Assembly (NCBI GenBank): GCA_003225005.1 | Contig: QIAN01000494.1 | Span: 1 to 56,105 of the forward strand | Origin: Acidobacteriota bacterium | Lineage (GTDB): Bacteria; Acidobacteriota; Terriglobia; Terriglobales; Acidobacteriaceae | DNA: 56,105 nucleotides | Direction: 5' to 3' | In this document: positions 34,206 through 42,884 of the stretch, one piece after another | Layout: each line of letters starts with the position of its first letter | Position numbering within the stretch: the stretch's first letter is position 1 | The notes under the pieces: model-generated | The model's input: the letters and a program-made list of their open reading frames with translations, nothing else | Told to the model about the DNA's origin: nothing | Database searches by the model: none | Program-made: the position numbers and the translations under genes

Positions 34206-36485
34206 ATGAGCAGCGATCGGATCGTTGGCAAGTCGGTTCCGCGCAAAGAGGGACGCGACAAGGTAACCGGAAGATCTAAGTACGTCGATGATATGGTTCT
34301 GCCAGATATGCTGTTCGGAGCAACCGTTCGCAGCCAGATTCCCCGCGGCCGGATCAGAAAGATCACGTTCGCTCCTGGAATTGCCTGGGATGAATTCGTG
34401 ATCGTTTCCGCGAAAGATATTCCGGGGAAGAATTGCATCGCGTTGATCGGGGACGATCAGCCATGCCTGGCGAATGAATTCGTGAACCATCCCGAGGAAC
34501 CCATCCTGTTGTTGGCTCATCCCGACTGCCATGTTCTCCCCAAGGCCGTTGAAGCGGTATCGATCGAATACGAGCCTTTGCCCGCCATCTTCACAATTGA
34601 ACAAAGCGAGCGCCGATCCGAAATTATCTGGGGCGAGGACAACATTTTCAAAACCTATTTGATCGACAAAGGTGATCTCGATGGCGTGTGGGACAAGGCC
34701 GACCACATCGTGGAAGGCGAATATACGACCGGGGCACAGGAGCAACTTTATATCGAAAATAACGGGATGATCGCGGCCTTTGATGCCGCCGAGGGAATCA
34801 CGGTATGGGGCTCGCTGCAGTGCCCTTACTACGTTCACAAGGCACTGATGACTCTGTGCGATTTGCCCGCGGAAAAAGTTCGTGTGGTGCAGATGGAGAC
34901 CGGAGGAGCTTTCGGCGGGAAGGAAGAATATCCGTCGATGATCGCCGCTCATGCTGCGCTGCTGGCGATCAAGTCCGGAAAACCCGTGAAGATTATTTAT
35001 GACCGCATGGAAGATATGGCGGCGACTACCAAAAGGCATCCCTCGCGCACGCGCCACCGGACGGCCGTCAGCAAGGACGGCAAGATTTTGGGCGGAGAGA
35101 TCGACTTCACGATTGACGGCGGAGCGTACCTCACGCTGTCACCCGTCGTGCTTTCCCGCGGGGCAATTCACGCGGGTGGGCCGTACTACTGGCCGAGTGT
35201 TCGTATTCACGCGAAGGCAGTTGCGACCAATGCGCCGCCCCATGGAGCTTTTCGTGGCTTTGGAGCGCCGCAGAGCCTGTTTGCAGTGGAGCGGCACATG
35301 GATCGCATCGCCCGAGCGCTAGGCCTTTCTCCCGTTGAGATCCGCCGCCGGAATTTTCTGCAGCCGGGACAGGACACCACCACAGAACAGGTTGTGCGCG
35401 AACCGATCGATCTCGGGAAGCTCCTTGATCGCGCACTGGAGTTTTCCGACTATCACGCCAAGAAACAGCGCTTCGCAAACGAGAGTCGAGTCGGCGCAAC
35501 CAGGAAAGGCATGGGCATTGCTGCGTTTCTGCACGGTGCAGGTTTCACAGGTTCAGGCGAGCGCTATCTGAGTTCCGTAGTCGGTGTAGAAGGTTGTGCC
35601 GACGGCCATGTGCGCGTGCTGGTTTCGAGCACAGAATTTGGTCAGGGAACAAAAACTGTTCTCAGCCAGATTGCGGCTGAAGCTCTCGGCCTGCCCTACG
35701 AGAACGTCACCATGGCCCAGCCGGATACTTTGGAAGTTCCCAACAGCGGTCCGACCGTAGCCTCGCGCACGGTAATGGTGGTTGGGAAATTGGTGCAGTC
35801 CGCGGCTTTGGGGATTCGGCAAACACTGATTTCGTCCAACTTGCTACGTGAGGCCTATACCGCAGACGAGTTTCGCGCCGCCTGTCAGCACTATGCGGCT
35901 GCGCATGGCGAATTCCGGTCCTGGTCGCGCTACGAGGCGCCCAGCGATATTTTCTGGGACGATCAAAAATATCGAGGAGAAGCCTACGCGGCGTTTGCCT
36001 GGGCGGTCTACATTGCGGAAGTCACGGTTGACCTGACGACGTACAGCGTATCGGTGGACGACTTCGTGGCACTCCAGGAAGTTGGCAAAGTTCTGCATCC
36101 GCTTCTGGCGAGGGGACAAATCATCGGCGGCATTGCCCAAGCGATCGGATTCAGCCTTTATGAGAAGGTGGTTTGGCAAAACGGACGCATGCAAAACAGC
36201 CAGATGACCAATTACATTATGCCAACTTCGACCGACCTGCCTCCGACTCGGGTGTTCTTCGAAGAGCTAGGGAATGTCTACGGAGCGTATGGTGCGAAGG
36301 GCATCGGCGAGCTTCCGATGGACGGTCCTGCCCCGGCAATTGTTGGCGCGGTGGAAGACGTGCTCGGAGTTCCCTTCGATTCCATTCCACTGCTTCCGGA
36401 AGACATCGTGGAGGCGCTGGACAAAGATGCGCTCGCCGCTTCGGCGCAAGATAGCCGCGTGACTTCCACAGGCGTAGTGCGATGA
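34206..36485 (+). CDS. Xanthine dehydrogenase, molybdenum-binding subunit
   Basis: AGGGAG precedes the ATG at 34206. The 759-residue chain has the N-terminal fold-a/b domain (DKVTGRSKYVDDMVLPDMLFG) and the molybdopterin region: METGGAFGGKEEYPS, APPHGAFRGFGAPQ, STEFGQGTKTVLSQIA and the C-terminal active-site loop GAKGIGELPMDGPAPAI with its Glu. It catalyses hydroxylation of hypoxanthine and xanthine to urate, with the [2Fe-2S] and FAD subunits encoded next by 4-base ATGA overlaps. The subunit order Mo, FeS, FAD is unlike the common FAD-first order. No XdhC-type cofactor-loading chaperone is in the window. Confidence 0.92.
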   Translation: MSSDRIVGKSVPRKEGRDKVTGRSKYVDDMVLPDMLFGATVRSQIPRGRIRKITFAPGIAWDEFVIVSAKDIPGKNCIALIGDDQPCLANEFVNHPEEPILLLAHPDCHVLPKAVEAVSIEYEPLPAIFTIEQSERRSEIIWGEDNIFKTYLIDKGDLDGVWDKADHIVEGEYTTGAQEQLYIENNGMIAAFDAAEGITVWGSLQCPYYVHKALMTLCDLPAEKVRVVQMETGGAFGGKEEYPSMIAAHAALLAIKSGKPVKIIYDRMEDMAATTKRHPSRTRHRTAVSKDGKILGGEIDFTIDGGAYLTLSPVVLSRGAIHAGGPYYWPSVRIHAKAVATNAPPHGAFRGFGAPQSLFAVERHMDRIARALGLSPVEIRRRNFLQPGQDTTTEQVVREPIDLGKLLDRALEFSDYHAKKQRFANESRVGATRKGMGIAAFLHGAGFTGSGERYLSSVVGVEGCADGHVRVLVSSTEFGQGTKTVLSQIAAEALGLPYENVTMAQPDTLEVPNSGPTVASRTVMVVGKLVQSAALGIRQTLISSNLLREAYTADEFRAACQHYAAAHGEFRSWSRYEAPSDIFWDDQKYRGEAYAAFAWAVYIAEVTVDLTTYSVSVDDFVALQEVGKVLHPLLARGQIIGGIAQAIGFSLYEKVVWQNGRMQNSQMTNYIMPTSTDLPPTRVFFEELGNVYGAYGAKGIGELPMDGPAPAIVGAVEDVLGVPFDSIPLLPEDIVEALDKDALAASAQDSRVTSTGVVR

Positions 36486-36979
36486 CCGATTCTCGCGAGG
36501 GTCGTGCCAAGGCCGAGATTTCATTTGCGGTCAACGGTGAGCCGAAGACCGTGCATGCTTATCCCATGGAACGCCTGCTCGACGTGTTACGGCAACAACT
36601 CCAATTGACCGGCACGAAAGAAGGGTGCGGAGAAGGAGAGTGCGGTTCGTGCGCAGTGTTGATGGACGGCATACTCGTGAATAGCTGCCTCGTGCCTGTG
36701 CTTCAGGCTGCAGGTTCGAGCGTGATTACGATCGAGAGACTTGCGGCGGGGGGGACGCTGCACGTCCTGCAGAAGGCCTTTCTGGAATGCGGCGGGGCGC
36801 AGTGCGGAATTTGCACGCCGGGGATGATTCTCGCGGCCGTCCACTTATTGAACAAAACACCTGAGCCCACGACGGAAGAAATCCGGGAAGGCCTTTCCGG
36901 CAATCTCTGCCGCTGCACCGGGTACAGCCAGATTATTGACGCTGTGGCGGAAGCGGCGCGCCGCGGGACATCGACATGA
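36482..36979 (+). CDS. Xanthine dehydrogenase, [2Fe-2S] subunit
   Basis: A 165-residue protein with two [2Fe-2S] sites: the plant-ferredoxin-type GCGEGECGSCAV with a later Cys (NSCLV), and the helical-domain pair CGICTPG and CRCTGYSQI. It passes electrons from the Mo site to FAD. The start overlaps the Mo-subunit stop as ATGA, and its own stop overlaps the next start the same way, so the three subunits are coupled in translation. Length and motif spacing are standard. Confidence 0.95.
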   Translation: MTDSREGRAKAEISFAVNGEPKTVHAYPMERLLDVLRQQLQLTGTKEGCGEGECGSCAVLMDGILVNSCLVPVLQAAGSSVITIERLAAGGTLHVLQKAFLECGGAQCGICTPGMILAAVHLLNKTPEPTTEEIREGLSGNLCRCTGYSQIIDAVAEAARRGTST

Positions 36980-38391
36980 GATCGAATCCCTCTGAGTACG
37001 AAATGGTCGCACCCGGCAGCTTGCATGCCATTGTCTCGCTGCTGGCAAAGGAACCGGGCGTGTGGCTTCCAATTGCCGGAGGCACCGATGTGATGGTGCA
37101 ATACGCGGCGGGAAAGCTCCCGGCACGAAGGCTGGTCAGCATCTGGAATCTTCCCGAGTTGCGTCATATTGAGGTCACGGCTGAAGAAATTCGGATCGGT
37201 GCGGCATGCACGTATACCGATCTCCGTAAACACGAGATTGTCGGAAGCGAGTTTCCTCTCTTGCAGAGTGCCGCGAGGTGGACCGGTGGGGTCGCGAACC
37301 AGAATCGCGGAACGATTGGAGGCAATATCGTCAACGCGTCGCCCGCCGCGGACTCGCTACCTGCGTTGCTCGTGTACGGCTCCGAATTGATTCTCGTGTC
37401 GGTCCGAGGCGAGCGGCGTCTGCCCTATGCAAGCTTTCACACCGGTTACAAAAAGACATTGCTGGCGACTGATGAGTTGCTTCAAGCCGTGTGCCTGCCG
37501 CGTCGATTCTCGGGATATTTCACCCATGCCCGCAAGGTGGGAGCCCGCAATGCTCAAGCTATTTCCAAAGTGTGCATCGCCGCTCTGGGTCGCATGGTGG
37601 ATGGTGTGGTTGAAGATGTTCGCATCGCTCTGGGAAGCGTGGCGCCCGTTCCGCTTCGGCTGACTGAAACTGAGCAAACCGTGAGAGGAAAAGCTATTGA
37701 TTCCGAGCTCTTGCTTTTGGCGAGAAAGGCCGTTGCTGCGGAGATCCGGCCGATTGACGATATTCGATCCACCGCGAGGTACCGTGCAGTAGTGGCTGGC
37801 AATCTTGCAGCTGAGTTCTTGAATCGCTTGCGTTCGCAGCGGACGGGCGCGGAACGCGTTGGAGTGCAGGATGTCCTGGCACGATGGAATCGTCTTCCGA
37901 TCGACGAAGCAATGAGAGCGATTCTGCCTTGTTGCGGATCCCAAGCCTGGACGCAGAGGATAGTTGCTCGAAGACCATTCATGGACGAAGCTGCGCTGGT
38001 CGTTGCGTCGGACGAGACGTGGCGCAATCTGACGCGATCAGATTGGATGGAGGCGTTCCACAGTCATCCGCGAATCGGGGAGTCGCGCGCGTCTCAATCT
38101 CTACCAGGTCAGTCTCCGCCAGCCCAGTCTGTAGCCTGGTCGGATCGGGAGCAACGGAGCGTTGAGGGCGCCGACGCTGACACAAAGATTGCTCTGGCGG
38201 ATGCAAATCGAGAATACGAGCGGCGCTTCAATCGTATCTTCATTGTGTGCGCAACGGGTAAGTCCGCACCGGAGATTCTGGAGAGTCTTCGGCGACGCCT
38301 CAAGAACGACGCAGAAACCGAACTTCACGAAGCAGCCGAGCAGCAGCGGCAGATTACAGAAATCCGGCTACGGAAATGGCTTCAAGGATGA
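36976..38391 (+). CDS. Xanthine dehydrogenase FAD subunit fused to OHCU decarboxylase
   Basis: Residues 1-285 are the FAD subunit: LPIAGGTDVMVQY, then NRGTIGGNIVNASPAADSLP and the CO-dehydrogenase flavoprotein C-terminal domain (KVGARNAQAISKV, DVRIALGSVAPVPLR). Residues about 295-471 are 2-oxo-4-hydroxy-4-carboxy-5-ureidoimidazoline decarboxylase: LPIDEAMRAILPCCGSQAW, FHSHPRIGES with the catalytic His, and NREYERRFNRIFIVCATGKS followed by AEQQRQITEIRLRKWL. The two enzymes act two steps apart: xanthine to urate, and OHCU to (S)-allantoin. The linker carries no frameshift. In Bacillus this decarboxylase is instead fused to urate oxidase (PucL). I know of no characterised fusion to a xanthine dehydrogenase subunit. 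Confidence 0.9.
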   Translation: MRSNPSEYEMVAPGSLHAIVSLLAKEPGVWLPIAGGTDVMVQYAAGKLPARRLVSIWNLPELRHIEVTAEEIRIGAACTYTDLRKHEIVGSEFPLLQSAARWTGGVANQNRGTIGGNIVNASPAADSLPALLVYGSELILVSVRGERRLPYASFHTGYKKTLLATDELLQAVCLPRRFSGYFTHARKVGARNAQAISKVCIAALGRMVDGVVEDVRIALGSVAPVPLRLTETEQTVRGKAIDSELLLLARKAVAAEIRPIDDIRSTARYRAVVAGNLAAEFLNRLRSQRTGAERVGVQDVLARWNRLPIDEAMRAILPCCGSQAWTQRIVARRPFMDEAALVVASDETWRNLTRSDWMEAFHSHPRIGESRASQSLPGQSPPAQSVAWSDREQRSVEGADADTKIALADANREYERRFNRIFIVCATGKSAPEILESLRRRLKNDAETELHEAAEQQRQITEIRLRKWLQG

Positions 38392-38732
38392 AACGCATTT
38401 CAACCCACATTGTGGACCTCGTGCTCGGCAAGCCTGCCAAGGACGTGTCTGTGCGACTGGAGAAACAGAATACACCCGCAGATTGGCGGCTGTTGACCTC
38501 GGCACGTACCGATCAGGATGGCCGGTGTGCTCAATTGCTGCCGGAAGGCGAGGATCTCTCCGCGGGAGTTTATCGCTTGAGTTTTGACACCGGGAGTTAT
38601 TACGCGCTGCAAAAAATCGACGCACTGCATCCGGTGGTGGAAGTTACGTTCCTGGCACGAGATGGAGAATCGCATTTTCACATTCCGCTGCTCCTGAGCC
38701 CGAACGGGTATACGACTTACCGGGGAAGCTGA
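38388..38732 (+). CDS. 5-Hydroxyisourate hydrolase (transthyretin-like)
   Basis: A 114-residue transthyretin-fold enzyme. It has the N-terminal STHIVDLVLGKPAKDVSV, a middle LTSARTDQDGRC, SYYALQKIDALHPVVEVTF, HFHIPLLLSPNGYTTYRGS and the diagnostic C-terminal YRGS. The His, Arg and C-terminal Ser expected for catalysis are present. It opens the ring of 5-hydroxyisourate to OHCU, the substrate of the decarboxylase fused to the gene just upstream. The ATG at 38388 is chosen because it overlaps the preceding stop as ATGA, as elsewhere in this operon; an ATG at 38376 is possible. Confidence 0.93.
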   Translation: MKRISTHIVDLVLGKPAKDVSVRLEKQNTPADWRLLTSARTDQDGRCAQLLPEGEDLSAGVYRLSFDTGSYYALQKIDALHPVVEVTFLARDGESHFHIPLLLSPNGYTTYRGS

Positions 38733-38764
38733 ATTCAACCGCTTTCAGCGATGGAGTTGATAAG

Positions 38765-39583
38765 GTGACCTCCTCAATCCGCGAATGGCTCAACCTCCTA
38801 GTGCGCTGGGTCCACGTTTTTGCAGCGATCATGTGGGTCGGCCAAACCTACTATTTCACGTGGCTAGACGGCCAATTTGGCAGGCTTGAGAAGAACGCCG
38901 CCGCTGACGGTACAAGCTCGTCGGTATGGATGGTCCACAGCGGTGGTTTCTATACTGTCAACAGGCAGAAGGCCTTGACGGTCGGGCCCGAGCAAGTTCG
39001 TTGGTTCCGCTGGGAGGCGTTGATGACCTGGCTGAGCGGAATAATCCTGCTTTTTCTTGTCTACTATTCCAGCAGAGGACTTATTGACGCGGACGTGGCG
39101 AACATTTCTCAGGGGGTCGCCATCGCCATCGGACTAGCTGTGATGGCTGGCGGATGGGTCGTCTACGATCTGGCGGTACGGTCGGCTCTGGGCAGGTCGG
39201 AAGCCGTGTTCGCTCTATTCTCTCTTGTGATGATTGCCGTACTCGCCTTCGGGTTGATGCGTGTGTTCAGCGGACGCGCGGCGTACATCCACCTAGGAGC
39301 CATGCTGGGGACGATTATGACCGCCAACGTCTGGTTCCGGATTCTTCCTTCCCAGCGCAAAATGATTGCTGCGGCGGCAGCCGGGGCCAAGTTCGACGCG
39401 TCCCTGGGCGCCCAAGGCAAGCTGCGCTCCAAACACAATACTTTTATGGCAGTCCCGGTTGTCTTTATCATGATCAGCAATCACTTTCCCGTTGCGACCT
39501 ACGGGAACCGATATGCTTTGGAAGTCCTTGTCGCCCTGGTTCTCATCGGCTGGGGAGCGGCGAAGATTATCCGCGAGGCCTAG
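38765..39583 (+). CDS. puuD: Membrane urate hydroxylase (PuuD type) without cytochrome c domain
   Basis: GGAG stands 8 bases before the GTG at 38765. The 272-residue protein has seven hydrophobic helices, with His-bearing ones such as WVHVFAAIMWVGQTYYF, IHLGAMLGTIMTANVWFRILP and MISNHFPVATYG. KLRSKHNTFMAVPVVFIM is typical of PuuD. PuuD oxidises urate to 5-hydroxyisourate and passes the electrons to cytochrome c rather than to O2. Known PuuD proteins from proteobacteria carry a C-terminal cytochrome c domain (total about 400 residues). Here it ends after the seventh helix, so a separate cytochrome must serve as acceptor. No CxxCH is visible nearby. Confidence 0.88.
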   Translation: MTSSIREWLNLLVRWVHVFAAIMWVGQTYYFTWLDGQFGRLEKNAAADGTSSSVWMVHSGGFYTVNRQKALTVGPEQVRWFRWEALMTWLSGIILLFLVYYSSRGLIDADVANISQGVAIAIGLAVMAGGWVVYDLAVRSALGRSEAVFALFSLVMIAVLAFGLMRVFSGRAAYIHLGAMLGTIMTANVWFRILPSQRKMIAAAAAGAKFDASLGAQGKLRSKHNTFMAVPVVFIMISNHFPVATYGNRYALEVLVALVLIGWGAAKIIREA

Positions 39584-39586
39584 CGC

Positions 39587-40888
39587 GTGGATAAAGCGCG
39601 AATTCATCGCCAGAACCAGAATCTAGTGCAAACAACTGGAACCACAAGTCGCGCAGAGGAAGTCATCGCTCGCTGTAAAAGGGTAGCGTCCTTTACTGAA
39701 GATCCAGATGGCACGCGCCGGACTTTCCTGTCTCCGCCTATGCGTGACTGCCATGGGGAAATTTCCCGATGGATGGAACCTCTCGGTGTTCATGCGCAAC
39801 TGGATGCTGCGGGAAACATCCGCGGAATTTATCCGGCCGCGGCGCCGAACGCGCGGCGCCTCCTGATAGGTTCACACCTTGATACGGTTCCCAACGCCGG
39901 TGCCTACGATGGGGTTCTGGGGATTGTTCTTGCCGTCGCGTTGCTGGAAGAGTTGCATGGACGGAGGTTTTGTTTCGGCATCGAGGTGGTTGGCTTTTCC
40001 GAGGAGGAAGGAGTACGCTTTGGCACCCCATTCATCGGCAGCCGTGCGCTGGTTGGCAGGCTGGATCAGGAACTCCTGGATGCCCGGGATGCGCAAGGCA
40101 TTTCCGTGCAAAAGGCGATCGAAAACTTTGGGCTGAATCCCGAAAAACTTCCTCAGGCTGAACTCGAGAACAATACGCTTGGATACCTTGAATTTCATGT
40201 CGAACAGGGACCGGTCTTGGAGAAACTGAATCTGCCGCTCGCCGTGGTAGAGGCCATTGCTGGTCAGAGCCGATTAGAGTTCACGTTTCGCGGCCGCGCC
40301 AACCATGCGGGCACAACACCCATGCATCTTCGCTGCGACGCGATTGCAGGCGCGGCGGAATGGATCGGCGCAGTGGAGCGCGTGGCTCAGAGAGTCCCAG
40401 GCTTGGTCGCCACTGTCGGAAGGATCAGCGCCAAACCCGGAGCGGCGAACGTGATCGCGGGCGAAGCGTGGCTGACCCTCGACCTGCGTCATAGCTCCGA
40501 CGAGATTCGAACTCGTGCCGTGGTTGATCTCATTCGCCAGGCTGAAGGAATTGCGGCACGACGCGGATTGTCTGTGCGGGAAAATACGCTGTTCGGCCAG
40601 CACGCCGTCGCAATGGATGCGTTCCTCAATGATGAAATAGAACGGGCAATCCTCAAGACAGGATGCAAGCCGCATCGGATGGTGAGCGGCGCCGGTCATG
40701 ATGCCATGATCATGGCGGAAAAAGTCCCTAGCGCAATGATTTTTCTGCGCACTCCCGGCGGCATCAGTCACGATCCCGGGGAATCGGTCGCAGTTGAGGA
40801 CATAGAGAAGGCAATCGAGTGCGGATTGCATCTTCTCGATCAGCTGGCTGCTTCGCCCGAATTTCAAAGAAGGATAAACCGTGCATAA
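39587..40888 (+). CDS. allC: Allantoate amidohydrolase (M20 family)
   Basis: A 433-residue amidohydrolase of the carbamoylase-type M20 family. Metal-site motifs are IGSHLDTVPNAGAYDGVLG, GFSEEEGVRF and FHVEQGPVLEKL. Substrate-loop motifs are GRANHAGTTPM and VSGAGHDAMIMA, followed by the Arg/Ser loop. It hydrolyses allantoate to (S)-ureidoglycine plus CO2 and ammonia. GTG at 39587 starts 3 bases after the PuuD stop. A second M20 gene (41624) shares the fold but is closer to ureidoglycolate amidohydrolase, so assigning which gene does which step rests on motif feel and order; the cupin lies between them. Confidence 0.85.
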   Translation: MDKARIHRQNQNLVQTTGTTSRAEEVIARCKRVASFTEDPDGTRRTFLSPPMRDCHGEISRWMEPLGVHAQLDAAGNIRGIYPAAAPNARRLLIGSHLDTVPNAGAYDGVLGIVLAVALLEELHGRRFCFGIEVVGFSEEEGVRFGTPFIGSRALVGRLDQELLDARDAQGISVQKAIENFGLNPEKLPQAELENNTLGYLEFHVEQGPVLEKLNLPLAVVEAIAGQSRLEFTFRGRANHAGTTPMHLRCDAIAGAAEWIGAVERVAQRVPGLVATVGRISAKPGAANVIAGEAWLTLDLRHSSDEIRTRAVVDLIRQAEGIAARRGLSVRENTLFGQHAVAMDAFLNDEIERAILKTGCKPHRMVSGAGHDAMIMAEKVPSAMIFLRTPGGISHDPGESVAVEDIEKAIECGLHLLDQLAASPEFQRRINRA

Positions 40889-41627
40889 TCTTGGCCGCAC
40901 ACGAAGCTCCCAACAAGCGAATCATTTACTGTTGACTGCCGACGCTCTTGTACGTACGACTCTGCCGGGAATGAAGACGTGCTCCGCAATTGTGCATGTC
41001 AGTCCAGCATTGGGTGCCGGGTTCACGGAGTACACCGCCGAGTTTGAAGCAGGAGGAGAGCTCGGCAGCACGCCGGCGCAGCGCGTCATTTTCGTGATCG
41101 AGGGTGGCGTGAACGTGGAGGTCGGTAGCAAATCAAGCAAATTGGATGCGCGCGGTTACGCCTTTGTTCCCCAGGGATTGCGCCACCGAGTGGTCGCCAC
41201 GAAAGCGAGCCGTGTCGCCGTCATCGAGAAACCTTATCAGACGCTCGATTCGGTCGCGTCGCCACATTTAATAATTTCGAACGAAGATGTGGTTTCCTCC
41301 CATGCGCTCACCGACGATCCCAGCCTGCAGGTCAAATGCCTGCTCCCCGACGAGATGAGTTTCGACTGCGCAGTGAACACCATGGTCTACCAGCCGGGGG
41401 CCTCGTTGAGCATGGTCGAAATGCACGTGATGGAGCACGGGCTCATCATGCTAGAAGGGGGCGGAATTTACCGGCTCGGCGATTCCTGGTATCCGGTGAC
41501 AGCCGGAGACTTCATCTGGATGGGACCATGGTGCCCACAGTGGTTCGGAGCCATGGGCAAGGTGCCGGCAAAATATCTCATATACAAAGACTGGAACCGG
41601 CATCCCCTGGCTGGCCCGCAGCGATGA
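40881..41627 (+). CDS. allE: (S)-Ureidoglycine aminohydrolase (bicupin)
   Basis: A 248-residue bicupin. The first cupin has AEFEAGGELGSTPAQRVIFVIEG and FVPQGLRHRVVA. The second has YQPGASLSMVEMHVMEHGLIMLEGGGIYRLG with the Glu and two His metal ligands, and GDFIWMGPWCPQWFGAMG. This is the AllE type, which releases ammonia from (S)-ureidoglycine to give (S)-ureidoglycolate using Mn2+. GTG at 40881 overlaps the allC stop by 8 bases, and its stop overlaps the next start as ATGA. Length matches the family (about 260). Confidence 0.92.
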   Translation: MHNLGRTRSSQQANHLLLTADALVRTTLPGMKTCSAIVHVSPALGAGFTEYTAEFEAGGELGSTPAQRVIFVIEGGVNVEVGSKSSKLDARGYAFVPQGLRHRVVATKASRVAVIEKPYQTLDSVASPHLIISNEDVVSSHALTDDPSLQVKCLLPDEMSFDCAVNTMVYQPGASLSMVEMHVMEHGLIMLEGGGIYRLGDSWYPVTAGDFIWMGPWCPQWFGAMGKVPAKYLIYKDWNRHPLAGPQR

Positions 41628-42862
41628 GTTTGACCATCGACCGAGATCGCCTGCTGTCCGAAATCGATGAGCTAGCTTCATTCTCTGATGCCGAAGCTCC
41701 TGCCGTTACACGCATCGTTTTCACGCCGACGGATCTTAAGGCCCGCGCATGGGTGAAGGGGCGTTGCGAGAATGCCGGACTCACGGTGCGCCAGGATGCC
41801 ATCGGAAATACTTTCGCCCGCTGGAATGGCTCTGATCCGGCCGCGCCGGTTGTCGGCACCGGCTCGCATATTGACGCCATTCCGAACGCCGGGAAATTCG
41901 ACGGTGTTGTAGGGGTGATGGGAGGGCTGGAAGCGATAAGAGGTTTACAGCAGAGCGGATTTCGTCCGAGGCATTCGATTGAGTTGGTCATTTTTACCTC
42001 CGAAGAACCCACGCGTTTTGGAATCGGATGTCTTGGAAGCAGGCTGCTGTCTGGCTCTCTTTCTCCGGAAGCGGCGAGAAAGCTAACGGAGAACGATGGC
42101 GTCACACTGGATGAGGTCCGCCGTGCGGCTGGTTTCGGAAGCGACCTTGAACGGGTGAAGTTGCCAGGTGGTTACTATGAAGCATTCATCGAATTGCACA
42201 TTGAACAAGGACCGCTGCTGGAGCGCCAGGAAACTCCTCTCGGCATTGTCACGAAAATCGCTGCCCCGGCGAGTCTTCGTATCTTGATCGAGGGCTCTGG
42301 CGGACACGCCGGGGGTGTTTTGATGCCCGACCGTCGCGATGCTCTTTGCGCCGCCGCCGAACTGATTCTGGCGATTGAGAGCGCAGCACGCACCAGCGGA
42401 GCACTTGACACGGTTGCAACCGTCGGTATATGCGAAGTGTTTCCCGGCGCGGTCAATAGCATTCCGAGCCGGGTCCGCCTTAGCGTGGACGTCCGCGACA
42501 CGGATCTTCAACGGCGCGACATAGTAATGCGTGCGATTGAAACCACATGTGATTTGATTTCAGCCAAACGGCAGGTCTCGGTCCACGGCGAGTTGCTGAA
42601 CGCCGACGCGCCCGCGGACTGTGCTCCCGCCGTAGTCGAAGCACTTTCTCAATCCTGCCGTAAGCACGAACTGAACTCTATTCCGATGGTCAGTCGCGCT
42701 TATCATGACTCGCTTTTCATCGCGCGCATCGCCCCGGTTGCGATGTTGTTCATCCCCTGCCGCAATGGATACAGCCACCGTCCCGACGAGTACGCAGCCC
42801 CGGAAGATATCGTGCGAGGAACACTCGTGCTCGCGGAGACTCTGGCGGTATTGTCTAGTTGA
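41624..42862 (+). CDS. Ureidoglycolate amidohydrolase (M20 family)
   Basis: A 412-residue M20 enzyme that starts at the ATGA overlap at 41624. Motifs are GTGSHIDAIPNAGKFDGVVG, IFTSEEPTRFGIGCLGSR, IELHIEQGPLLERQ, GSGGHAGGVLMPDRRDAL and MVSRAYHDSLFIAR. The paired allC-like gene at 39587 differs in these loops. Ending the pathway after the AllE product, it most likely releases glyoxylate, CO2 and ammonia from ureidoglycolate, as the plant and some bacterial UAH enzymes do. No ureidoglycolate lyase is present, which supports this. It closes the operon; the next genes converge from the right. Confidence 0.82.
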   Translation: MSLTIDRDRLLSEIDELASFSDAEAPAVTRIVFTPTDLKARAWVKGRCENAGLTVRQDAIGNTFARWNGSDPAAPVVGTGSHIDAIPNAGKFDGVVGVMGGLEAIRGLQQSGFRPRHSIELVIFTSEEPTRFGIGCLGSRLLSGSLSPEAARKLTENDGVTLDEVRRAAGFGSDLERVKLPGGYYEAFIELHIEQGPLLERQETPLGIVTKIAAPASLRILIEGSGGHAGGVLMPDRRDALCAAAELILAIESAARTSGALDTVATVGICEVFPGAVNSIPSRVRLSVDVRDTDLQRRDIVMRAIETTCDLISAKRQVSVHGELLNADAPADCAPAVVEALSQSCRKHELNSIPMVSRAYHDSLFIARIAPVAMLFIPCRNGYSHRPDEYAAPEDIVRGTLVLAETLAVLSS

Positions 42863-42884
42863 CGTTCTCAGAACCTGGCTTTGA

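Noticed and set aside
34185-35057. Minus-strand 290-residue frame
   Set aside because: Antisense of the xanthine dehydrogenase Mo subunit; no start site or family pattern.
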